This document shows, piece after piece, positions 1-8,908 of a DNA stretch of 64,000 bases. The position numbers and the translations under genes are program-made. Below the pieces are notes generated by a model. That model searched no databases, was not told the origin of the DNA, and was given only the letters and a program-made list of their open reading frames with translations. Numbering within the stretch: the stretch's first letter is position 1; the number at the start of each line of letters is the position of its first letter. The DNA is taken from positions 2,480,001 through 2,544,000 of the forward strand of contig JHVA01000001.1 of NCBI GenBank assembly GCA_000688615.1, read 5' to 3'. The stretch comes from Acidobacteriaceae bacterium KBS 146 (GTDB taxonomy: Bacteria > Acidobacteriota > Terriglobia > Terriglobales > Acidobacteriaceae).

Positions 1-707
1 CCGCGCGGGCCACATTGAACTGGGACATCGTGATACTGGCAGGTCTTCCGAGAGCCGAAGGTAGGAAGGTCCTTCAGATCGAAGTCCACATAATGTGGCA
101 CGAACAGGTCCACATAGCCGTCGCCATCGTTATCTCCAAAGGTGACACCGGTTGCCCATCCTGTATCTTTGTCCAGGCCTGACGGCTTTGTCACATCCGT
201 GAACGTGCCGTCCCCATTATTGCGATACAACACGACTCCGCCGAAACAACTTACGACAAGATCGGGCTTGCCATCATTGTTATAGTCTCCAACCGCGGCA
301 CCCATCGCCCAGCATGGAGACTCCACGCCTGCTTTTGAAGACACATCCGTAAAGCTCCCATCGTGATTATTGCGATACAGAGCACTGCTTGCCTTTTTCC
401 CCTCCAGCGCCATCGCGACGCTCGGACCATTTGTAAAGTAGATGTCGAGCCATCCATCGCCGTCGTAGTCCAACAATGCCACGCCGCCCCCCATCGACTC
501 GACGATATATCTCTGGTCGGGACTGGCAAGGTGTTCAAAATGAATCCCAGTGGAGGAGGTGATATCAACAAGCTGGGGAATCGTAGGCGGCTTCTGTTCT
601 GAGCCCTGCTCCCCTGAGATCTTCTTTTGCGCCCCGAGAGCGGCTGATTGCATCAGCAGAAGTGACACGGCAACCGTCCAGCTCCACACCATTGAATCCC
701 TGCGCAT
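1..707 (-). CDS. CRTAC1-family FG-GAP repeat protein (C-terminus outside window)
   Basis: The leftward reading frame starts at an ATG at 707 and runs off the window edge. It begins with a signal peptide (hydrophobic VAVSLLLMQSAALGA after a short basic start). FG-GAP/VCBS-type repeats follow, with calcium-loop signatures DYDGDGWLDIYF, DYNNDGKPDLVV and DNDGDGYVDLFV and intervening YRNN-DGTFTDV segments. Proteins of this class usually end in an ASPIC/UnbV domain, which would lie outside the window. They are secreted, and in acidobacteria often lie downstream of TonB receptors and TPR proteins, as here. The ATG shares one base with the stop codon of the TPR gene (TGATG), so translation is probably coupled. 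Molecular function is unknown. Only about 235 residues are visible. Confidence 0.85.
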   Translation of the reverse strand, partial: MRRDSMVWSWTVAVSLLLMQSAALGAQKKISGEQGSEQKPPTIPQLVDITSSTGIHFEHLASPDQRYIVESMGGGVALLDYDGDGWLDIYFTNGPSVAMALEGKKASSALYRNNHDGSFTDVSSKAGVESPCWAMGAAVGDYNNDGKPDLVVSCFGGVVLYRNNGDGTFTDVTKPSGLDKDTGWATGVTFGDNDGDGYVDLFVPHYVDFDLKDLPTFGSRKTCQYHDVPVQCGPR

Positions 708-1894
708 CAACGTCCCACTTGATCCTGTTCCGTCGAATTATCTTCCAGCCGCAGGTTCTTATAGATCGCTCTTAGCTTCTCTTTCATCGCCTTATATTTC
801 TGATACTCCTCAAGTTCATGCTTTGCCTCTTCGGGCCGCTTCAGCTTTCGGTAAACCACGCTCAAACGATAGTGCGCCTGCACGTTAGAGGCATCCGCCT
901 TAACTACCCGCTCCAGCAGCGGAGCGGCGGATTGAGCGTCATTTTTTTCGGTGTAAACCCGTGAGAGTCCAATCAATGCATCCGCATCATTTGGCGCAAT
1001 CGCCAAAGCCTGTTTATACGAGTTGGCAGCACCATCAAGATCGCCTCTTTCCACCCCGATATCTCCGAGACGCGTGATGGCTTTCTCGTCACTTGGGTTA
1101 GCAGCGACAGCCAGCTTGTACTGTTCTTCGGCCTCCGCCCGAAGTCTCACATCATCAGAAGCATGTAGTGCCTCGGCGAGCTCAAAGTGAATTCCCGGCA
1201 GATGCGGGTCTGCAGCCAGGGCCTTCCGGAAGTCCGTAATCGCGCCGTTCATATCCCGTTGGCGAACCAGTTCGTGCGCGATCGCCTGATACATCTGCCC
1301 TGACTCTGGCGCCGCGACTGATAAACCCAGCAATGCCTCACCTGCAAGATCGGTATAGATGCGATAGGCCGCATAAAGAACACGAGGATCGGTCGGGCTC
1401 TTCTGCCGAAGCGTTTCCACCACCGTGGCTGCTCGCGCCAGATCGTGGGATGCGGTGTCGATCTCAATGAGCTCAAGACCCACCTCCATCCGAACACCCG
1501 CGTCGTCCAACTGCCCCACGACAGCCTCAAGATCTGACCGGGCTACATCATCTTTTCCCAGACGGCGCTCGCACATACCTAATAGCGCCTGAATCTTCGT
1601 CAAGCCCGGCTGCTGTTCGAGTGCCGCCCGCAAGTGAGGTTCAGCTTCGGAGTATTTGTTTTGAAAGTAAAGAAGCACACCCAGATTCGCCTGGGCATCC
1701 AGGTTACGAGGATCCGTAGCGAGGACTGCCGCAAATTCCTTCGCTGCGAGCTCGGGCTTTTTCTCCGCTAAAAGCTGGTGCGCGCGTTGTTGATGAACCT
1801 TCGTCTGATTCGTCGGCGGTGCAGCATTCGTTTGAGCCGTAAGATGGCCCGCAGCGGCGAAACCTGCCACAAGAAGAAGCGAGAGAACCTTCAT
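707..1894 (-). CDS. Secreted tetratricopeptide-repeat protein
   Basis: About 395 residues. The start at 1894 was chosen because it gives a clean signal peptide (MKVLSLLLVAGFAAAGHLTA, then a Q after the probable cleavage site); an upstream in-frame ATG at 1978 only adds a non-hydrophobic tail. TPR units fill most of the protein, for example the A-x-LG-x-LLY, LG-x-x-x-x-ERGDLDGAANSYKQAL and IGLSRVYTEKND segments. The C-terminus is a charged helix. TPR proteins are protein-protein scaffolds. Position between a TonB receptor and a CRTAC1 protein suggests a periplasmic or outer-membrane partner for them; that role is inference. Confidence 0.88.
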   Translation of the reverse strand: MKVLSLLLVAGFAAAGHLTAQTNAAPPTNQTKVHQQRAHQLLAEKKPELAAKEFAAVLATDPRNLDAQANLGVLLYFQNKYSEAEPHLRAALEQQPGLTKIQALLGMCERRLGKDDVARSDLEAVVGQLDDAGVRMEVGLELIEIDTASHDLARAATVVETLRQKSPTDPRVLYAAYRIYTDLAGEALLGLSVAAPESGQMYQAIAHELVRQRDMNGAITDFRKALAADPHLPGIHFELAEALHASDDVRLRAEAEEQYKLAVAANPSDEKAITRLGDIGVERGDLDGAANSYKQALAIAPNDADALIGLSRVYTEKNDAQSAAPLLERVVKADASNVQAHYRLSVVYRKLKRPEEAKHELEEYQKYKAMKEKLRAIYKNLRLEDNSTEQDQVGR

Positions 1895-1929
1895 TCCAAG
1901 ACCATACTCTTGTTGCAAATTCCCGGAGA

Positions 1930-1967
1930 ACAAATTGGGATGGCGGAAGCTGTCCGCCATCCCAAGC
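1930..1967 (-). terminator. Hairpin between TonB receptor and TPR genes (terminator or attenuator)
   Basis: A perfect 13-bp inverted repeat, TTGGGATGGCGGA (1935-1947) and its complement (1953-1965), with a 5-nt loop. Read leftward, the stem is followed by TTTGTTCT, a moderate U-tract. It lies directly after the receptor stop codon and before the TPR start, so it fits a partial intrinsic terminator that lowers expression of the two downstream genes. Confidence 0.65.
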
Positions 1968-1980
1968 CCGTAAAGCACCC

Positions 1981-4900
1981 TTAGAAAGAGAATCGGGCGC
2001 TGAGCTGCATACTACGGCCGTTCACCGTGACCGAACGGATGGTTGAAGTTCCTGTCGCAATCGAGCCGTCAGTATTCACGATCAACTGCGCCGAACCTTG
2101 ATTTCCTCCAGTCGTCGGCAGGTTGAAGCTGGGATGATTGAAGATGTTGCTGGCGTCGGCTCGAATCTGAATTCCCATCTGCTCGTGAATCGGGAAGGTC
2201 TTGCCAAGAGAGAAGTTTACGTTTGTGAGTCCCGGCCCTGTCAGGAGATTGCGTCCGGCGTTACCAAACGTCCCTGGCGCTGGAACCGCAAACGCAGCCT
2301 CGTTGAACCACTGGTTGGTGCCATGATAAGCGCCGTGGGTCGAAAGACGCGGATTACCCACGAGATTCGGATACCACTGAGCGTTTTGAGCCATCGAGAA
2401 AGACTGGTCCTTCGCCATGGACACCGTGAAAGGCTGGCCGCTCTGGAGGACAAGAGTGCCTGCAGCCTGCCAGCCGCCTACGATCTCGTCCAGCAACCAG
2501 TTGTTGTTCAGGAACGCCTTCCCTCTTCCAAAAGGCAATTGATATAGGGCGCTTCCCTTGAAGGCATTGCGTATATCGAAATTGGAGTTGGCATAGTTTG
2601 CATGTGGATCGTAGGAACGCTGGTAGTTTTGCGCTCCGGCGCGGCTTCCCCATCCGGACGAGTCAATATCGTCCATAAAGTGTGACCAGACGTAACTGAA
2701 GTTGAAGTTCAAGCCATGGCTCAACCGCTTATTCACCGAGGCCTGCAGCGAGTTGTAGTTTGAGATCGCATTGTTAGTGCTTCCGAAGAGGTTTCCAAAC
2801 TGAGGATAGGGCCTGAATTGCTGATCGTTGGGGGCGAGCTTGTTCTCCGGAACCTGATTGATATCTACGGGGAATGGAAGATCGTGTCCATGGCTCGCTA
2901 CATAGGCCAGTTCAAACACCATGTCGTTGGAAACCTCTCGTTGCATGCTGAGGTTCCATTGATAACTGCCGCCGACAGGCGCTTTCTGCTGGTTGAAATT
3001 GACGCCCTGCCCGTTGAAAGCTGAGGGATCGGTACTGTTGGAAACATAAGGGAGAGTAGACCCATTGCTCGATAAAACAACGACTGGGCTAACTCCACCC
3101 GATTGATCTGTAACACTTCCTCGCTGTCCGAACGCCTGCCCCATTCCAGGCGCATAGGTATCGAGGCTCCAGTTGTAGGCATACAAGCCGAAACCGCCAC
3201 GCAGCGTGGTATGGCTGTCTAGCAGCCATGCGAAACCAACTCTTGGCAGGAAGGTGTTGTAGACAGGCTCCTGCAAGCGGGTACGCCCATTCGCTTTCGT
3301 GGACCCATACCACATCGCTCCCAGTGTCCCCGTCGCGGGATTCTGCACCCGTGGATCGAAGGTGGCCATGTTGCCTTTGACCTCTCCCCATCCCGACTGT
3401 ATTTGATAGCGCAATCCCAGGTTCAATGTCAGGTTTGGTGTGATCTTATAGTCATCCTGAACAAACATCTGAGGAACCCGCATCCTGGCACCGGACTCCG
3501 GTGTTACCTGCGCAGTCCATTTGCTGGACTGTCCAAGCAGGAAGTCTGCATAGCTGAAACCACTGGCCGAAGCCCCTTGAGTGGATGCCGTGTAAACGCC
3601 AGTAAAATCCATGCTTCCAGCATCGATATTTCCCCAGGCGGTGGAGTTATCGCGGAAGAACAGGAACTCTCCGCCGAAATGAAGAATATGCTTTCCGCGA
3701 ATCAGCGTAACGACATCGGAAGGATCGTAGACATGCTCTTTGTAGACCGCATTGGTTGCGGGAGTAATCTGATAAAAGCCGGTGACGTTGAGCGTCGGAA
3801 GCACATCTGCCTTGGCAAACTGCCAACCTGCCTTTGCTGGAATCCCCTGTCCTAACGAGGCAGGCACAAAGAAATTTAACTGGTTGGTATATCCGATACG
3901 AAACTCGTTAATCACATTTGGAGAGATCGTCCAGACGTCAGTTATCTGGGCATTGTGTCGGCTAACTCCCTGCGACTGATAGTTGACGGGGAAGAGTCCC
4001 TGTCCGTTGGAATATGCTGGATTGTCGCTGGCGGTATCTGAAAGCGTCAATCGATTATTTCCCGTAATGTCCCAGTCCGCGCGACCAAAAAACTTCTGGA
4101 AAGGTTGCGAATTGGGGACGTTGTAGAAGTAGTTGTTCTGCACCAGCCCAGTAGAAGTAATCGTTCCTGGAGTATTCGGCTTCGGATAGTACGACGAGAA
4201 TGCCTTGGCAACCGGATCGATTCGACTGGCGGGAATTCGATTGCCATTCCCATACTCTTGCGCGAAGGAAAGTCTCTGAACCTTGCCGTCTACTACGGTC
4301 GTGGTTGCCGGGTCATAGATAGTGTTCGCAAGTCCCGTAAAATCTCCGCTCAACATTGCCTCAGTAGGCACCGTAGCCGTACCAGTTGAGGCTGCGCCGT
4401 GATTGATAATTTTGTCGTAGTCAAAGAAAAAGAAGAGCCTGTTCTTCAGCACCGGGCCGCCAACACCAAATCCAAAGTTGTTATATCGGAGGGGAGAAAC
4501 CGCAAGTTTTCTCGCCTTTTGCGCGAACGCATAATTTGCTGCGTTGAGTGCATCGTTCTGGAAGTACTCATAGGCGGCACCATGGAAAGAATTGGTTCCA
4601 CCCTTGCTGATCTGGTTAAACATAATGCCGCCGATTCCATACTGCGCGGAAAAGGCAGAGGCACTTACTTTGACCTCCTGGACCGTCTCCAGAATCATCA
4701 CGTCGGCATTGGCGCTGTGTGGCAATGTAATCGCTGCTCCATCAGCAAGAATCGTGCTGAAGGGGAGGTTTCCATTAACAGCAGCAACCTGACCTGGGTT
4801 ATTTGCTCCCTGGGATCCCTTCGGAGCGCCCGCAGCTCCTGGAAGCAGAATCGTGAAATTCTCCCAGTTCGGCGTGCCTACCTGCGGTAGCGAAGCGAGC

Positions 4901-5331
4901 TGTTTTGCGTCCAAAGTGGTTGTCTGTTCCGCATTCTCCGTCGCGAGCAGCGGGAGATCCGTATTCACGACAACCTGTTCCGTCACCGCGCCGACGCTCA
5001 ACTGAGCGTTGATGGTCGTGTTGCCCACGACCAGCGTAATCGACGACCGAACATACTGCTGGAAACCGGTCTTAGAGAACGTGATCTCGTAGGTTCCGGG
5101 AACGATCGAGGAGGTGTCGTAGAGGCCGTCCTGGTTCGTGGTGAAATCTTTGGACACTCCCGTGTTCTTGTTCAGAACCGTTACCTTGACATCGGGAACC
5201 GCGGCTCCGCTGGTATCGGTTACGATGCCGCGAATATCTCCGGCATTCATACTTTGCGCTGCTGCGGGGATTCCGCTTCCCGTAAATGCTGACGCTACCA
5301 GAAGGGCGAGTAGCCATCTCAAACTTCGCAT
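1981..5331 (-). CDS. TonB-dependent receptor with carboxypeptidase-regulatory-like N-terminal domain
   Basis: This 1116-residue outer-membrane protein is of the large Oar-like class common in acidobacteria. It has a signal peptide (about residues 1-25, ending AAAQ), a carboxypeptidase-regulatory-like beta-sandwich (about 30-110, IRGIVTDTSGAAVPDVKV), a plug region with the VEEVKV-like motif (VQEVKVSASAFSAQYG), and a long beta-barrel ending in an aromatic residue (SARFSF), as expected for outer-membrane assembly. Such receptors import bulky substrates, often glycan fragments, using TonB energy. The start has a good GGAGG ribosome site 7 bp upstream. The LacI-type palindrome in its promoter supports a sugar-related role. 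Substrate is not recognisable. Confidence 0.93.
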   Translation of the reverse strand: MRSLRWLLALLVASAFTGSGIPAAAQSMNAGDIRGIVTDTSGAAVPDVKVTVLNKNTGVSKDFTTNQDGLYDTSSIVPGTYEITFSKTGFQQYVRSSITLVVGNTTINAQLSVGAVTEQVVVNTDLPLLATENAEQTTTLDAKQLASLPQVGTPNWENFTILLPGAAGAPKGSQGANNPGQVAAVNGNLPFSTILADGAAITLPHSANADVMILETVQEVKVSASAFSAQYGIGGIMFNQISKGGTNSFHGAAYEYFQNDALNAANYAFAQKARKLAVSPLRYNNFGFGVGGPVLKNRLFFFFDYDKIINHGAASTGTATVPTEAMLSGDFTGLANTIYDPATTTVVDGKVQRLSFAQEYGNGNRIPASRIDPVAKAFSSYYPKPNTPGTITSTGLVQNNYFYNVPNSQPFQKFFGRADWDITGNNRLTLSDTASDNPAYSNGQGLFPVNYQSQGVSRHNAQITDVWTISPNVINEFRIGYTNQLNFFVPASLGQGIPAKAGWQFAKADVLPTLNVTGFYQITPATNAVYKEHVYDPSDVVTLIRGKHILHFGGEFLFFRDNSTAWGNIDAGSMDFTGVYTASTQGASASGFSYADFLLGQSSKWTAQVTPESGARMRVPQMFVQDDYKITPNLTLNLGLRYQIQSGWGEVKGNMATFDPRVQNPATGTLGAMWYGSTKANGRTRLQEPVYNTFLPRVGFAWLLDSHTTLRGGFGLYAYNWSLDTYAPGMGQAFGQRGSVTDQSGGVSPVVVLSSNGSTLPYVSNSTDPSAFNGQGVNFNQQKAPVGGSYQWNLSMQREVSNDMVFELAYVASHGHDLPFPVDINQVPENKLAPNDQQFRPYPQFGNLFGSTNNAISNYNSLQASVNKRLSHGLNFNFSYVWSHFMDDIDSSGWGSRAGAQNYQRSYDPHANYANSNFDIRNAFKGSALYQLPFGRGKAFLNNNWLLDEIVGGWQAAGTLVLQSGQPFTVSMAKDQSFSMAQNAQWYPNLVGNPRLSTHGAYHGTNQWFNEAAFAVPAPGTFGNAGRNLLTGPGLTNVNFSLGKTFPIHEQMGIQIRADASNIFNHPSFNLPTTGGNQGSAQLIVNTDGSIATGTSTIRSVTVNGRSMQLSARFSF

Positions 5332-5400
5332 GATCGTGCCTCCATAAAGACCTGCATCCGGATCGATTGCTCCCGCACCTGGGAATCGTTTTTAGAAAAA

Positions 5401-5418
5401 TAGACAAACGTTTGTCTA
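5401..5418. promoter_or_regulatory. Perfect 18-bp operator palindrome (LacI-type)
   Basis: TAGACAAACGTTTGTCTA is its own reverse complement and has the central CG and AAACGTTT core typical of LacI-family operators. It lies about 70-87 bp before the receptor start codon and just downstream of the predicted -10 box, where a bound repressor would block transcription. The cognate regulator is not adjacent and its site differs from TGAGACGTCTCA found later in the window. Confidence 0.75.
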
Positions 5419-5423
5419 AGCCG

Positions 5424-5451
5424 GGTATAAAAGTGCGCTGCCATTAAGCAA
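5424..5451 (-). promoter_or_regulatory. Predicted sigma-70 promoter of the TonB receptor operon
   Basis: Read leftward, TTGCTT (5446-5451) and TATACC (5424-5429) are separated by 16 bp. The expected transcription start falls in or next to the 18-bp palindrome. Confidence 0.55.
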
Positions 5452-5862
5452 TAACAGGATAAGCTTCGTCAAGCCTCATTTTCGACCCACTCGTTCCTCT
5501 GCGAATTCGTCTGGCAACCCTGCGAGGGGGTGGTCTGAACACTTCCTTCGTGTGGCCTTCTGAACGCTCCTAAACGCGCATGCTCCTTCGGGCTTCTTCG
5601 CTCTTCGCTTTACGTCCCTGAGAAGCGATCAGGAAGATTCTGTTTGCGTCGAGGTCCAATTAATCGGAACGGGGCTTTCTTCCCGGCGCATCTCGCCGCT
5701 AAAGAAACACAAAATTCAATTCGAAACTGCGTTGGAAGAGAGAAATGAGATCAAAACAACTCACCCTCAGCAGGAACCGTCTGCTCGTCCAAAAACTGCG
5801 GCGACTCTGCCGGATGGATCGCATCCTATTTATAAGAAATCATGTTGCGGAGATGTCAGACC

Positions 5863-7503
5863 ATGACGGCTTGCAAGCGAAACTCTTTTTTCTCCGCTCA
5901 CCCGATGCGGATTGCGACTCTTCTTCTTGCAACAGCCTGCCCCGGAGCCCTGCAAGCGCAGACGAGTGCAGCTCCAGCCACAGGAGAGACGCTACGAGTG
6001 GACGCAAAGGCAAAATCCACTCCATTCCCTCACTTCTGGGAACAGATGTTCGGCTCCGGCAGAGCCATCCTTACTCTTCGCGACAGCTATCGCCAGGACC
6101 TGCAAACGGTCAAGCACGTCACAGAGCTTCGCACGGTTCGATTTCATGCCATCTTCGGCGACGAAGTCGGGTTGTACGATCCCGATCGCAAGCCAATCCA
6201 GTTTGCCCAGATGAGAGAGGCGGCGCCCACTGCCGACACTGCCAATGGCATCTACAACTTCTCGTATATCGATCAGATTTACGATGGCCTGCTCGACCAG
6301 GGTGTCCGGCCCTTTGTAGAGCTCAGCTTCATGCCTCGAAAGCTGGCCTCCGACCCCGAATCGCAGCATCCTTTCTGGTACAAACCCAATGTCACCCCGC
6401 CGCGTGACTACGCCCAGTGGGATGCCATGATCACGGCGTTTGTGCAGCATCTGGTTGACCGCTACGGCCTCGATGAGGTCTCTCACTGGGATTTCGAGGT
6501 CTGGAATGAACCCAATATCGATTTCTGGCGAGGAAAACCGGCTCAAGCCAGCTACTTCGAACTCTATGACCACACCGCTCTCGCCATCAAAAAAGTAAGC
6601 TCGCGCATTCGAGTGGGAGGTCCTTCCACAGCGCAGGCCGCCTGGACAGGAGACTTTCTGCGCCACTGCAAGGAAAAAAACATCCCCGTCGACTTTGTCT
6701 CCAGCCATGTCTACGCCAACGACACAGCAAAGGATATCTTTCAAAGTAACGAAAACATCCCGCGCGACCGCATGGTATGCCGCGCGGTCCGCAAGGTTCA
6801 CGACGAGATCACCTCGTCTCCTCTGCCCTCGGTTCCTCTTATATTCAGTGAATACAATGCCAGCTACGCCAATGAGCCCAATGTCACCGACTCCATCTAC
6901 ATGGGCCCGTGGCTGGCTACGACCATCAGCCAGTGCGATGGCCTGACCGAGGCTATGAGCTACTGGACCTTCTCAGACGTATTCGAAGAGCAGGGTGTAG
7001 TCCGGACGCCTTTCTATGGAGGATTCGGCCTGCTCGCTGAGCATGGCATCCCCAAGCCTGCCTTCAACGCGTTCGCAATGCTCCACCAACTGGGCACACA
7101 ACGCATCGCGCTAAGCTCCGATTCGGCGCTGGCTACACGCACCGAAGACGGAAGTCTGGTGCTCGCCCTCTGGAACTACGCTCCTCCTGACGGAACTGGA
7201 GCAACATACACGAAACCTCCGGCTATCCGCAGCCCCGGCCGGGAGTTTACACTGCAGTTAACTGGTGTATCGTCGAATGCCGTTGCGAAAGTTCTTCGGG
7301 TCGACGAGACTCATGGCAATGTAATGACGACCTACGATGCCATGGGACGCCCCGCCTTCCCCTCCCGTGAGCAGATCGTCAAGCTGCGCGAGGCCGGTAA
7401 GCAGGCTCCTCCAGAATCTGTGAAGCTCAGTAAGGGAAGTTTAAAGATTGAGGTCCCGCCACAGGGGCTGGTCGTAGTCATCATCGGCAAGGGAAAGGCT
7501 TAG
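5863..7503 (+). CDS. Secreted GH39-like glycoside hydrolase (beta-xylosidase type)
   Basis: About 546 residues. The start at 5863 is preferred because GGAG lies 10 bp upstream; ATGs at 5842 and 5905 are alternatives, all leaving the signal peptide MRIATLLLATACPGALQAQ intact. The (beta/alpha)8 barrel shows VSHWDFEVWNEPN, carrying the usual acid/base Glu of clan GH-A, and PLIFSEYNAS, carrying the likely nucleophile Glu. This pairing matches family GH39 (xylosidase, iduronidase and related). A C-terminal beta-sandwich follows from about residue 420. It is probably periplasmic or exported. The next gene begins 92 bp downstream on the same strand, so the two may be co-transcribed. Substrate is uncertain. 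Confidence 0.85.
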   Translation: MTACKRNSFFSAHPMRIATLLLATACPGALQAQTSAAPATGETLRVDAKAKSTPFPHFWEQMFGSGRAILTLRDSYRQDLQTVKHVTELRTVRFHAIFGDEVGLYDPDRKPIQFAQMREAAPTADTANGIYNFSYIDQIYDGLLDQGVRPFVELSFMPRKLASDPESQHPFWYKPNVTPPRDYAQWDAMITAFVQHLVDRYGLDEVSHWDFEVWNEPNIDFWRGKPAQASYFELYDHTALAIKKVSSRIRVGGPSTAQAAWTGDFLRHCKEKNIPVDFVSSHVYANDTAKDIFQSNENIPRDRMVCRAVRKVHDEITSSPLPSVPLIFSEYNASYANEPNVTDSIYMGPWLATTISQCDGLTEAMSYWTFSDVFEEQGVVRTPFYGGFGLLAEHGIPKPAFNAFAMLHQLGTQRIALSSDSALATRTEDGSLVLALWNYAPPDGTGATYTKPPAIRSPGREFTLQLTGVSSNAVAKVLRVDETHGNVMTTYDAMGRPAFPSREQIVKLREAGKQAPPESVKLSKGSLKIEVPPQGLVVVIIGKGKA

Positions 7504-7595
7504 CGCTAATTTCAGATTGTGGGGGCGGGCGTAACATCAATCACAGCGACGCAGGCACGGCGATCTCTCGCCAACAGATCACACGGCGAAGTGCA

Positions 7596-8873
7596 ATGCA
7601 CTGGATCGGTGGCTCCATCCTCTCCGGTCTGGCGCTTCCAGCTCTGTTAGGGGAAACCGCTCTGGCCGCTCCTCGACCTGCAACCCTCGATCCAGACGCC
7701 ACCGCCTTTCTCGATGAGATGGAGAGGCAAGCCTGCCTTTACTTTTACGAACAGGCTGACCCCTCTACCGGTCAGATTCTGGATCGTGCGAACAATCACT
7801 TGCCGGCTGGACAAATGGATCCGCGATTCGTCTCCAGCATCGCTTCCACTGGCTTTGGGCTCACGGCTCTCTGCATCGCCGACAGCCGTCGATATCTTCC
7901 ATCCGATCGCATCCGGCGCCGCGTGCTTGCGACGCTCCAGTTCCACCTGAAACCCATGCCCACGGAGCATGGCTTCTACTATCACTTCAACGATGTGAAG
8001 ACCGGCCTTCCGCTCCTTAATATCGAGGTCTCTCCCATCGATACGGCGATTCTGCTCTGCGGAGTTCTCACCTGTCGCTCGTACTTCAAGGATCCGAAGA
8101 TCACCGATCTGGCAACGCAGATCTACAACCGCGTCGATTGGCCCTGGATGCTGAATAACGGTAAGACCTTTGCTCTCGGTTGGCTTCCTGCTACAGGTTT
8201 CCTTACACCGAGATGGGACCACTACGCCGAGATGATGATGATGTACCTCCTCGCCATCGGCTCTCCGACGCATCCCATTGATCCTTCCTGCTGGAAGAGC
8301 TTCTCCCGTCCTCGAACCAGGTTCGAAAAGTTCAGCTTCATCAGCGGACCTGATCCTCTTTTTATTCATCTCTACTCGCATGCCTGGTTCGATTTCCACG
8401 GCAAGCGTGACTCCTACGTCGACTACTTTGCAAACTCGGTCACCGCCGTTCGGGCTCACAAGGCATTTTGCATGAGTCTTAATCGTGGCTATAGCGACGA
8501 TTATTGGGGCGTCACGGCTTCTGACTGGATCCATGGTTATACGGCATGGGGAGGACCTCCTTTGATGGGCCCGATCGACGGCACCGTCGTTCCATGCGCT
8601 ACGGCAGGCTCTATTGCTTTTCTGCCGGACGATTGCCTGCGAGTGCTTCGATCCCTAAAGGACAAGTTCGGCCAGTACGCTTGGGGAAGATACGGCCCAT
8701 GCGATGCTTTTCACCCGGATCTCGCATGGTATGACGCCGATGTGCTCGGGATCGATCTCGGCATCAGCCTTCTGATGATTGAGAACTTCCGCACCGGCTT
8801 TGTCTGGAAGTATTTCATGGAGAACGGTGAGACTTCGCACGCCATGAAGCTTGCCGGGTTCCGAAATTACTAG
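7596..8873 (+). CDS. GH144/glucoamylase-like (beta-1,2-glucan active?) protein
   Basis: 425 residues from the first ATG. Motifs typical of the glucoamylase-like (alpha/alpha)6 fold shared with GH144 endo-beta-1,2-glucanases are clear: SSIASTGFGLTALCIAD, the VSPIDTAILLCGVLT segment, RVDWPWML, and HYAEMMMMYLLAIGSPTHP. ASDWIHGYTAWGGPP and GPIDGTVVPCATAGSIAFLP follow. A hydrophobic leader (about residues 4-24, ending ALAAP) indicates export. In frame upstream of the ATG lies ITRRSA, giving a twin-arginine-like motif with no standard start codon before it, so the true start is doubtful. It converges on the beta-1,2-glucan synthase-like gene (27 bp between stops), which supports a beta-1,2-glucan substrate. 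Confidence 0.82.
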   Translation: MHWIGGSILSGLALPALLGETALAAPRPATLDPDATAFLDEMERQACLYFYEQADPSTGQILDRANNHLPAGQMDPRFVSSIASTGFGLTALCIADSRRYLPSDRIRRRVLATLQFHLKPMPTEHGFYYHFNDVKTGLPLLNIEVSPIDTAILLCGVLTCRSYFKDPKITDLATQIYNRVDWPWMLNNGKTFALGWLPATGFLTPRWDHYAEMMMMYLLAIGSPTHPIDPSCWKSFSRPRTRFEKFSFISGPDPLFIHLYSHAWFDFHGKRDSYVDYFANSVTAVRAHKAFCMSLNRGYSDDYWGVTASDWIHGYTAWGGPPLMGPIDGTVVPCATAGSIAFLPDDCLRVLRSLKDKFGQYAWGRYGPCDAFHPDLAWYDADVLGIDLGISLLMIENFRTGFVWKYFMENGETSHAMKLAGFRNY

Positions 8874-8880
8874 TGTGGCT

Positions 8881-8908
8881 GTCGCCTGATCTGCGCGGAT
8901 CAGGCGAC
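8881..8908. terminator. Hairpin between convergent genes
   Basis: A perfect 11-bp stem, GTCGCCTGATC and its complement, with a 6-nt loop, lies 7 bp after the GH144-like stop and overlaps the stop codon of the opposite gene. No T-run follows on either strand, so it is at best a weak terminator or an RNA-stabilising hairpin. Confidence 0.45.

Larger units (their letters stand above)
5332..5862. other. Intergenic region between divergent TonB receptor and GH39 genes
   Basis: Besides the promoter and palindrome near 5401-5451, I see no convincing gene, tRNA or further operator here. Short rightward frames from 5745 have no family signature and run out of frame through the GH39 gene. Confidence 0.5.

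Noticed and set aside
5992-6801. Leftward open frame of about 270 codons
   Set aside because: Antisense to the GH39-like gene whose catalytic motifs are intact; no family character.
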